A stretch of 8,564 bases of DNA. Source: Burkholderiales bacterium (GTDB taxonomy: Bacteria > Pseudomonadota > Gammaproteobacteria > Burkholderiales > Burkholderiaceae_E). The number at the start of each line of letters is the position of its first letter. The stretch's first letter is position 1. The notes under the pieces were generated by a model. That model saw only the letters and a program-made list of their open reading frames with translations. It was not told the origin of the DNA and made no database searches. Made by a program: the position numbers and the translations under genes. The stretch covers positions 1 to 8,564 of the forward strand of contig JAIYAG010000570.1 of NCBI GenBank assembly GCA_027489195.1, written 5' to 3'. Below are positions 1-5,290 of the stretch, in pieces.

Positions 1-265
1 AGCCCCAGGGCACGTCCCGCATGATGTACTCGACCGACTCGAACGCGCGGGCCGCGTCGGGCTTGTAGTGCATCGTGAGGAAGATGCCGGTCACGATCTG
101 GATGACCAGCACCAGCATCGCGAGCGAGCCGAAGAAGTACCAGAAGTTGAAGTTCTTCGGAGCGTAGTACTCCGACAGGTGCGCCTTGTAGTTGGCCGTC
201 AGCGGGAAACGCTGATCGATCCAGCCCAGGAGGCCAGTGGTTTCTATCTTCTTTTCGGCTGCCAT
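1..265 (-). CDS. petB: Cytochrome b subunit of the bc1 complex (N-terminal 88 residues, partial)
   Basis: Integral membrane haem subunit of the cytochrome bc1 complex (ubiquinol:cytochrome c oxidoreductase), which oxidises quinol in the inner membrane and pumps protons. The visible part starts MAAEKKIETTGLLGWIDQRF and continues through the family-typical amphipathic N-terminal stretch into the first transmembrane helix (about residues 40-65), with the conserved IQIVTGIFLTMHY at its end. The reading frame is intact but leaves the window at residue 88, before the haem-ligand histidines, so these cannot be checked. The ATG is supported by a strong GAGGAG Shine-Dalgarno six bases upstream. It lies 106 bp downstream of petA on the same strand, as in bacterial petABC operons; petC would follow outside the window. 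The 106-bp gap contains only a 5-bp stem-loop (345-357) and no clear promoter. Identification is firm from sequence recognition. Confidence 0.96.
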   Translation of the reverse strand, partial: MAAEKKIETTGLLGWIDQRFPLTANYKAHLSEYYAPKNFNFWYFFGSLAMLVLVIQIVTGIFLTMHYKPDAARAFESVEYIMRDVPWG

Positions 266-371
266 CGGATGCTCCTCGCCAGACTGCTCGAGAACGGTGA
301 TACGGGTTGTACGTGCGTGCGGGGGATGACGCTGGGAACGGCCGCGGGTTGCACCCGTCGACCGCCTTTCG

Positions 372-1004
372 TCAGGCCTTCTTGTCTTCGCCGATCAGCA
401 GACGGGTATCGGAGAGGTAGGTGTGCGGCGGGACGTCGAGATTGGCGTTGGCCGGCTTGTTCTTGAACACCCGTCCGGACATGTCGAAGGTCGAGCCGTG
501 GCAGGGGCACAGGAAGCCGCCCTGCCAGTCGTCGGGCAGCGAGGGCTGGGCGCCGGGCTGGAACTTGTCGGACGGCGAGCAGCCCAGGTGCGAGCAGATG
601 CCCACGACCACCAGGTACTCGGGCTTGATCGAGCGGGCCGGGTTCTTCGCGTAGGCCGGCGTCGGGATCTGGTACGACTTCTCGGAGTTCGGGTCCAGCA
701 GCTGCGACTCGACCTTCTTCAGGCCTTCGAGCATCTCGGGCGTGCGGCGGACGATCCAGACCGGATTGCCGCGCCACTCGACGCGGCGCAGCTCGCCCGG
801 TGCCATGCCGGCGATGTCGGCCTCGACCGGCGCACCGGCGGCCTTGGCGCGCTCGGAGGGCTGGAAGGTGCTGACGAAGGGGATCAGGCAGGCGGCGCCG
901 CCGACCGCGCCCACGGCGCCGGTGACGGCGATCGCGTTGCGGCGGGAGGGATCCAGGGACGACGGGGGCGTGAACGACACGCTGCTCGAGGATTGATCAG
1001 CCAT
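372..1004 (-). CDS. petA: Ubiquinol-cytochrome c reductase Rieske iron-sulfur subunit
   Basis: The [2Fe-2S] subunit of the bc1 complex; it takes an electron from quinol and passes it to cytochrome c1 on the periplasmic side. The protein is 210 residues, normal for the family. Residues 20-24 (SRRNA) followed by a glycine/alanine-rich hydrophobic segment (about 25-45) form a twin-arginine type signal anchor. The Rieske cluster boxes are C137-S-H-L-G-C142 and C166-P-C-H-G-S171: by family knowledge C137, H139, C166 and H169 bind the cluster, and C142 and C168 form a disulfide. Serine at 138 replaces the more common threonine. The ATG at 1004 was chosen because GAGG lies five bases upstream and the N-terminus then matches the family. 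An in-frame TTG 18 codons further upstream would fall at the predicted transcription start and is unlikely. First gene of the petABC operon, upstream of petB. Confidence 0.97.
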   Translation of the reverse strand: MADQSSSSVSFTPPSSLDPSRRNAIAVTGAVGAVGGAACLIPFVSTFQPSERAKAAGAPVEADIAGMAPGELRRVEWRGNPVWIVRRTPEMLEGLKKVESQLLDPNSEKSYQIPTPAYAKNPARSIKPEYLVVVGICSHLGCSPSDKFQPGAQPSLPDDWQGGFLCPCHGSTFDMSGRVFKNKPANANLDVPPHTYLSDTRLLIGEDKKA

Positions 1005-1064
1005 TGAAACCTCGGTGAGGGGTCGGGGATGGCGAATTCGGCCGCCCCCGGACGACAACCCGAG

Positions 1065-1094
1065 ATTCTAGCTTATTGCGCCGCAACGGCGAAA
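1065..1094 (-). promoter_or_regulatory. Candidate sigma70 promoter for petAB(C)
   Basis: Reading the minus strand, TAGAAT (1065-1070) is a good -10 hexamer, preceded at 18 bp by TTTCGC (1089-1094), a poor -35. Transcription would begin near 1058, leaving a leader of roughly 50 bases before the petA ATG. The spacer contains the interrupted palindrome TTGCG-C-CGCAA (1076-1086), a possible operator. This is pattern inference only; the -10 is the persuasive element. Confidence 0.5.
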
Positions 1095-1320
1095 GCACGG
1101 GGACATGCACCGGGTCCGTGCATCGCGCGCCGCAACGCCGGGCGGCAGGTCGATCGGCGCGCCGGGAAGCACGTCGCCCGGTGAGCCGGGGCCCGCCGCA
1201 CGGCGAGCGTCTCGACATCGTGGCCGCAACTGCATCCCGCGGCGATTCCGCAACGTTCAGACACGATCTGAGCGCCACGGAGCAAGCCCCGCGCGGGGGT
1301 CGCATGCTACGTTCCGCAAC
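1081..1320 (+). repeat. Five dispersed copies of the heptamer CCGCAAC
   Basis: Exact CCGCAAC occurs at 1081-1087, 1130-1136, 1224-1230, 1248-1254 and 1314-1320, all in the same orientation. The last two share the longer core TTCCGCAAC. Spacings (49, 94, 24 and 66 bases between starts) show no constant helical phase. The clustering inside one intergenic gap is visible directly; a role as protein-binding sites is only a guess. Confidence 0.45.
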
Positions 1321-1321
1321 A

Positions 1322-1350
1322 CGCGGGCAACGATCCCGCGCGTCCTTTTT
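1322..1350 (+). terminator. Hairpin plus T-run in the mscL leader
   Basis: CGCGGG (1322-1327) and CCCGCG (1335-1340) form a 6-bp all-GC stem with a 7-base loop, followed after five bases by TTTTT (1346-1350). This resembles a short intrinsic terminator on the plus strand, yet it ends only 26 bases before the mscL ATG. It could be an attenuator, an mRNA 5' structure, or the end of an upstream short transcript. The stem is short and the gap to the T-run is not ideal. Confidence 0.35.
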
Positions 1351-1376
1351 CCATACACAAGACGGGGAACCTGAAG

Positions 1377-1829
1377 ATGAGCCTGCTGTCCGAGTTTCGC
1401 GAGTTCGCAGTAAAGGGTAATGCGTTCGACCTGGCGGTCGGCGTCATCATCGGCGCGGCCTTCGGCAAGATCGTCGACTCGATGGTCGGCGACCTCGTGA
1501 TGCCCTTCGTCTCCGCCCTGATCGGCGGCAAGGTCGACTTCACGAACATGTACTTCGTGCTCGGCACCCTCCCCGAGGGCGTCGCGAACAACCTGGACGC
1601 GCTCAAGAAGGCCGGCGTGCCGGTGTTCGCCTACGGCAGCTTCCTGACCATCCTGATCAACTTCATCCTGCTGGCCTTCGTGATCTTCATGCTGGTGCGC
1701 TACCTGAACCGCATGAAGGCGAAGTTCGTCGCCGAGGAAGCCGCCGCGCCGGCCGCCCCGGCCGCCCCGCCCGCCGCCGAAGTGCTGCTGGCCGAGATCC
1801 GCGACGAGCTCAAGCGCCGCCCGGCCTGA
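1377..1829 (+). CDS. mscL: Large-conductance mechanosensitive channel MscL
   Basis: Homopentameric inner-membrane channel that opens under membrane tension during hypo-osmotic shock and releases solutes. The 150-residue protein aligns by eye with E. coli MscL without offset at the N-terminus: D18-L-A-V-G22-V-I-I-G, so pore residues L19, G22 and V23 sit at the same numbers. TM1 spans about residues 16-45, a periplasmic loop follows, and TM2 is about 85-110 (GSFLTILINFILLAFVIFML). The cytoplasmic end has an Ala/Pro-rich linker (about 122-134) before the C-terminal bundle helix VLLAEIRDELKRR; the linker is more Ala/Pro-rich than in enterobacteria. The ATG is preceded by GGGGAA about nine bases upstream. 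It stands alone on the plus strand, divergent from petA and convergent with the NIF3-family gene, so it is probably monocistronic. Confidence 0.97.
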   Translation: MSLLSEFREFAVKGNAFDLAVGVIIGAAFGKIVDSMVGDLVMPFVSALIGGKVDFTNMYFVLGTLPEGVANNLDALKKAGVPVFAYGSFLTILINFILLAFVIFMLVRYLNRMKAKFVAEEAAAPAAPAAPPAAEVLLAEIRDELKRRPA

Positions 1830-1840
1830 GCGAACACGGC

Positions 1841-1871
1841 GACCCGTCCCGGCTCAGACCGGGTTCGGGTC
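1841..1871. terminator. Stem-loop between convergent mscL and NIF3-family genes
   Basis: GACCCG (1841-1846) pairs with CGGGTC (1866-1871) and CCCGG (1848-1852) with CCGGG (1859-1863), separated by a small T/TT internal loop; the apical loop is CTCAGA. The two genes end only 24 bp apart and the NIF3-family stop codon (1854-1856) lies inside the apical loop. The eleven GC-rich pairs are symmetric enough to act on both transcripts, but neither side has a T-run, so a classical intrinsic terminator is not shown. Confidence 0.45.
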
Positions 1872-2654
1872 GTCCACGAAGTCCACCTCGATCCCGAAGC
1901 GCGCGGCCACGGCCGCGCCCAGCGCCTGCACGCCGAAACGCTCGGTCGCATGGTGGCCGGCAGCGGCATAGACGACGCCGGCCTCGCGGGCCAGATGGGT
2001 GGTGCGCTCGGCGATCTCGCCGCTGACGAAGGCATCCGCGCCGGCATCGATCGCCTGCTGCAGCATGTCCTGCGCGGCCCCCGTGCACCAGGCGACGCGC
2101 CGGATCGGGCGCTGCAGGTCGCCCACCAGCAGCGGCACCCGGTCGAGCGCCCCGCGCAGCCGCTCGCCGAGCGCCTCGGCGCCGATCGGCGCCGGCAGCT
2201 CGGCGATCCGCAGCAGACCGTCCCGCCCGAAGGCCTCGCCGTCCGGCCAGCCGAGCCGCCGCGCGAGCTGCACGTTGTTGCCCAGCTCGGGATGCACGTC
2301 CAGCGGCAGGTGGTAGGCGTACAGGCCGATGCCGTGCGCGAGCAGCGTCGCGAGCCGTTCGCGCTTGGTGGCGATCACGCGGGGGTCCTCGCCGCGCCAG
2401 AACCAGCCGTGATGAACGAGGATCGCCTGCGCGCCGCGCGCCGCCGCCGCCTTCACCAGCGCGAGGCTCGCGGTGACCCCGGTGACCATGCGCCGCACGT
2501 CGGCCTCGCCTTCCACCTGCAGACCGTTCGGGCAATAATCGTCGAAGCGCCGCGCCTCGAGCAGCCCGTCGAGCCACGCGGCCAGATCCGCGCGCGACAC
2601 CGATCGCGCCGCGCCCAGACCGCCCCGCAGCCCCCCATCCTCGTTCGCGTTCAT
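1854..2654 (-). CDS. NIF3/YbgI-family dinuclear metal-binding protein
   Basis: Conserved cytoplasmic protein of the NIF3 (YbgI/DUF34) family, whose members form toroidal hexamers with a two-metal site; the cellular reaction is not settled in the family. The frame gives 266 residues, close to the bacterial norm of about 250. Metal-site motifs are H81-H82-G in ILVHHGWFWRG, H115-LPLD119 in YAYHLPLDVHPELGNN, and GHHATERFG (H234, H235, E238). The N-terminal signature DDYCPNGLQVEG is at about 39-50. Start choice is uncertain. The ATG at 2654 overlaps the divergent protease start and adds a poorly conserved glycine-rich 18 residues; an in-frame GTG at 2600 would give 248 residues beginning just before SRADLAAWLDG, a better fit to the family. 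Neither has a clear Shine-Dalgarno. The frame stays open further upstream, but that would run inside the protease gene. Confidence 0.93.
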   Translation of the reverse strand: MNANEDGGLRGGLGAARSVSRADLAAWLDGLLEARRFDDYCPNGLQVEGEADVRRMVTGVTASLALVKAAAARGAQAILVHHGWFWRGEDPRVIATKRERLATLLAHGIGLYAYHLPLDVHPELGNNVQLARRLGWPDGEAFGRDGLLRIAELPAPIGAEALGERLRGALDRVPLLVGDLQRPIRRVAWCTGAAQDMLQQAIDAGADAFVSGEIAERTTHLAREAGVVYAAAGHHATERFGVQALGAAVAARFGIEVDFVDDPNPV

Positions 2655-3819
2655 GCTCAAGAAGCTCTGGTTGACGTTCGCCCAGGCCGTGACGGTCGGG
2701 CTCGCCGGTGTCTTCGTCGTCGCGACGCTGCGACCCGAGTGGCTGCCCGAGCGGCTCTCGCCCCCTGCCCCGATCCCTTCGCCTGTTCGCGAGGCACCGG
2801 CCCCCGGGGCCGCCGCCGGCGCGCCGACCGCGTCGATTCTGTCATACGCCGAAGCGGCCCGCCGCGCGACGCCCACCGTGGTCAACGTCTTCACGACCAA
2901 GGAGACCCGCGCCGCCCCCGACCATCCGTTCTTCAGCGACCCGCTGTTCCGCCGCTTCTTCGGCGACCAGCAGCGCCGCCAGCAGACCTCGAGCCTCGGC
3001 TCGGGCGTGGTGGTCGGCGACGACGGCACGATCCTCACCAACCATCACGTCGTCGACGGCGCCGACGGCATCGAGGTGCTGCTGGCCGACGGCCGGCGCG
3101 CCAAGGCCAAGCTCGTCGGCTCCGACCCCGAGACCGACCTCGCGGTGCTGCGCATCGACCTGCCCGGCGTGCCCTCGATCGTGCTGGCCGACTCGGACAA
3201 CGCGAAGATCGGCGACGTGGTGCTCGCGATCGGCAATCCGTTCGGCGTCGGGCAGACGGTGACGATGGGCATCGTCTCGGCGCTCGGCCGCACGCAGCTC
3301 GGCATCAACACCTTCGAGAACTTCATCCAGACCGATGCGGCGATCAACCCGGGCAACTCGGGCGGCGCGCTGGTCGACACCGAAGGCCGGCTGCTCGGCA
3401 TCAACACGGCGATCTACTCGCGCAGCGGCGGCTCGCTCGGCATCGGCTTCGCGATCCCGACCTCGACCGCGCGCAACGTGATGGAGCAGATCGTGCGCAA
3501 CGGCGCGGTCGTGCGCGGCTACATCGGGGTCGAGCCCCAGGACGTCACGGCCGAGCTCGCGCAGGCGTTCAAGCTGCCGCGCAAGGACGGCGCGATCATC
3601 GCGGGGGTGATGAAGGGCGGCCCGGCCGACAAGGCGGGCGTGCGCACCGGGGACATCCTGATCGAGGTCGAAGGCCGATCGGTCACGAACACCGCGACGA
3701 TGCTCAACGTCATCGCCCAGCTGCAGCCCGGCACCACCGGCCGGTTCACATTCGTGCGCGACGGCCGCGAGACGGTGCTGCCGATCACCGTCGGGCGTCG
3801 GCCCAAGCCGGGCCAGTAG
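2653..3819 (+). CDS. HtrA-family (S1C) serine protease, membrane-anchored, one PDZ domain (DegS/AlgW-like)
   Basis: Periplasmic quality-control protease of the HtrA family. The 388 residues comprise an N-terminal signal anchor (about 5-26, LWLTFAQAVTVGLAGVFVVATL), a proline/alanine-rich linker (about 32-60), a trypsin-like domain (about 65-280) and a single PDZ domain (about 288-380, beginning GYIGVE). The catalytic triad is complete: H132 in TNHHVVDG, D162 in TDLAVLRI and S236 in NPGNSGGAL. One PDZ domain and a retained anchor give the DegS/AlgW layout rather than the two-PDZ DegP/DegQ layout, although Burkholderiales homologues are often labelled DegQ; whether it cleaves an anti-sigma factor like RseA or acts generally cannot be read from sequence. 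The start MLKKLWLTFAQAVTV matches related proteins as I remember them, despite no visible Shine-Dalgarno. It diverges from the NIF3-family gene with overlapping start codons and converges on hutF. Confidence 0.95.
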   Translation: MLKKLWLTFAQAVTVGLAGVFVVATLRPEWLPERLSPPAPIPSPVREAPAPGAAAGAPTASILSYAEAARRATPTVVNVFTTKETRAAPDHPFFSDPLFRRFFGDQQRRQQTSSLGSGVVVGDDGTILTNHHVVDGADGIEVLLADGRRAKAKLVGSDPETDLAVLRIDLPGVPSIVLADSDNAKIGDVVLAIGNPFGVGQTVTMGIVSALGRTQLGINTFENFIQTDAAINPGNSGGALVDTEGRLLGINTAIYSRSGGSLGIGFAIPTSTARNVMEQIVRNGAVVRGYIGVEPQDVTAELAQAFKLPRKDGAIIAGVMKGGPADKAGVRTGDILIEVEGRSVTNTATMLNVIAQLQPGTTGRFTFVRDGRETVLPITVGRRPKPGQ

Positions 3820-3834
3820 GCGCGGGTCAGTCTC

Positions 3835-3871
3835 CCGGGGCGGTCGGCGCCGGGCGGCGCGCGGGCCCCGG
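3835..3871. terminator. GC-rich inverted repeat between convergent protease gene and hutF
   Basis: CCGGGGC (3835-3841) and GCCCCGG (3865-3871) are perfect 7-bp inverted repeats around a 23-base GC-rich loop that itself contains GGCGCC. They lie in the 56-bp gap between the convergent protease gene and hutF, five bases from the hutF stop. There is no T-run on either strand, and in such GC-rich sequence a chance occurrence is possible. Confidence 0.3.
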
Positions 3872-3875
3872 ACGC

Positions 3876-5258
3876 TCAGGCCTGCTGCAGCAGCAGGCCG
3901 GCCGGCGTGACCGTGCCGGCGAGGCGCGTCGCGCGGCGCGAGAACACGAAGTCGTCGAGCGCGTCGTCGGGCGCGAGCCCGCCCTCGTTCGTCAGCAGCA
4001 GCAGCTCGGCCGGCGCCCCGGGTGCGAGACCGGGACGGTCCGAGCCGAGCGACAGCCGTCCGCCGGCCACCGCGCGGCGCCACAGTGCCGTGCCCGGATG
4101 CGGGCAGTCGGCGTCGACCAGCACCGCCCTCGCCTGCCGGCGCAGCCGCGCCTGGTACTCGAGCCAGCGCAGCTCCTCGGCCGCATCGGTGCCGACGTTG
4201 CTGTCGCTGCCCACCGACAGCCGTCCGCCGGCGGCGAACCAGTCCTCGATCGGGAAGAAGCCGTCGCCGAGGTTGGCTTCGGTGGTGGTGCACACGCACA
4301 CGGTGGCGCCGCGCGTGCGGACCTCGCGCAGCTCGGAGGGCGTCGCATGGGTGGCGTGGACCAGCGTCCAGCGGTGGTCGACTGCGGCGTGCTCGCACAG
4401 CCAGGCGATCGGGGTCTGGCCGAGCGCGGCCCGCGCATCGCGGACCTCGGCGGGCTGCTCGGAGACGTGGATGTGGACCGGGCAGTCGGGCATCAGCGCC
4501 TCGCGCAGTTCGAGCAGCCAGCGCAGGTCCTCGGGGTCGCAGGCGCGCAGCGAGTGCGGCGCGAGGCCGATCCTCAGCATGCCGCGCAGCGCCGGGTCGG
4601 CGGCCTGCACGAGCAGCGCCTCGATCAGGCGGCGGTAGTCGTCGCGGGCGAGCGCGAAGCGCGCCTGGCGCGGCCCGAGCTCGGCGCGTCCGAAGCCGCC
4701 CCAGCGGTAGAGCACCGGCAGCAGCAGCAGCGAGATGCCGGCACTGGCGGCGGCGCGGACCAGCGCCTGCGCCGACTCGAGCGCAGTCGCGAGCGAGGCG
4801 CGCCGGCCGGGCTCGCCGCCCAGCCGGTGCAGGTAGTGGAACTCGGCGACCGAGGTGTAGCCGGCGGCCCTGAGGCGGCGATAGAGCGCGGTGGCCGTGC
4901 GCTCGAGGCCGGCGGCGTCGAGCGTGGAGAGCGAGGCGTACATGCGCTCCCGCCAGGTCCAGAAGGAGTCGCCGTGGCCGCCGGCGCGCTCGGCCACGCC
5001 CGCGATGCCGTGCTGGAACGCATGGCAGTGGGCATCGGGCAGGCCGGGCACGACGAGGTCCGCGCTCGCGTCGGCGGGCGGCGCCGCATCGCGACGCACG
5101 ATCCCGCGCAGCTCGGCGCGCGGATCGGCGGGGACGGGGTCGGCCGGGGCATCGTCGATCGACACGATGCGTCCGTCCTCGCCGACGTGCAGGCGCACGT
5201 GCGGACGCCATCCTGCCTCGGTGAGCGCCCATCGGGCGTCGATGCGAATCATCGGCAC
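3876..5258 (-). CDS. hutF: Formimidoylglutamate deiminase
   Basis: Amidohydrolase-superfamily enzyme that hydrolyses N-formimino-L-glutamate to N-formyl-L-glutamate and ammonia in the five-step histidine degradation pathway; the product normally goes to the HutG deformylase, not in this window. The protein has 460 residues. Metal-site motifs are H77-C-H79 in GLPDAHCHAFQ, the HIHVSEQ strand (H262/H264), H301 in WTLVHATHAT and D352 in SVGSDSN. SFWTWRERMY (98-107), EFHYLH (139-144) and CTTTEANLGDG (323-333) are typical of HutF rather than of guanine deaminase or TrzN relatives. The longest reasonable start is GTG at 5258; an ATG two codons later (5252) gives 458 residues and fits the predicted transcription start better. 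No Shine-Dalgarno precedes either, so the message may be leaderless or nearly so. It diverges from hutI, the enzyme of the preceding step, 32 bp away. Confidence 0.94.
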   Translation of the reverse strand: MPMIRIDARWALTEAGWRPHVRLHVGEDGRIVSIDDAPADPVPADPRAELRGIVRRDAAPPADASADLVVPGLPDAHCHAFQHGIAGVAERAGGHGDSFWTWRERMYASLSTLDAAGLERTATALYRRLRAAGYTSVAEFHYLHRLGGEPGRRASLATALESAQALVRAAASAGISLLLLPVLYRWGGFGRAELGPRQARFALARDDYRRLIEALLVQAADPALRGMLRIGLAPHSLRACDPEDLRWLLELREALMPDCPVHIHVSEQPAEVRDARAALGQTPIAWLCEHAAVDHRWTLVHATHATPSELREVRTRGATVCVCTTTEANLGDGFFPIEDWFAAGGRLSVGSDSNVGTDAAEELRWLEYQARLRRQARAVLVDADCPHPGTALWRRAVAGGRLSLGSDRPGLAPGAPAELLLLTNEGGLAPDDALDDFVFSRRATRLAGTVTPAGLLLQQA

Positions 5259-5265
5259 TATGATA
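5259..5265. promoter_or_regulatory. Symmetric -10 element, candidate bidirectional hutF/hutI promoter
   Basis: TATGATA is palindromic around its central G. Read on the plus strand it gives TATGAT (5259-5264), and on the minus strand TATCAT (5260-5265), each matching TATAAT at five of six positions. Expected transcription starts are near 5271-5272 for hutI and 5252-5253 for hutF, about 18 bp apart. No good -35 is seen in either direction. It sits in the 32-bp gap between the divergent hut genes, so it is the only intergenic place for their promoters. Symmetric -10 elements driving divergent transcription are a known class of bacterial promoter; assignment here is inference. Confidence 0.55.
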
Positions 5266-5290
5266 CGGAGATGACCGGGAAAGCCGAAAC

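Larger units (their letters stand above)
1005..1376. other. 372-bp divergent intergenic region between petA and mscL
   Basis: No convincing gene is present. The open frames here are arginine/proline-rich products of high GC without family resemblance. Structures seen: the petA promoter candidate (1065-1094); an interrupted palindrome (1076-1086); a 6-bp inverted repeat ATGCAC/GTGCAT with a 7-base loop (1105-1123); a perfect 12-base palindrome CCCCGCGCGGGG (1287-1298); five copies of CCGCAAC; and a hairpin with T-run just before mscL. I could not identify a good mscL promoter. The region is long for two ordinary divergent genes and could hold a small RNA, but nothing in the sequence proves it. 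Confidence 0.6.

Noticed and set aside
1005..1058. Longer petA from a TTG at 1058.
   Set aside because: The TTG falls at the predicted transcription start and adds 18 residues before a normal Tat-type N-terminus; ATG at 1004 has a proper GAGG.
1076..1420. A 114-codon plus-strand frame in the petA-mscL gap running into mscL.
   Set aside because: Arginine-rich, overlaps mscL out of frame, and shows no domain or codon bias typical of the neighbours.
2655..3041. Upstream extension of the NIF3-family gene to a 395-residue protein.
   Set aside because: The extra residues would be antisense to the protease coding region and are unlike any NIF3 N-terminus; no ribosome site supports them.
5266..5290. 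HutC-type operator for hutF/hutI.
   Set aside because: No palindrome resembling the known hut operator is present around the start sites, only the TATGATA symmetry.
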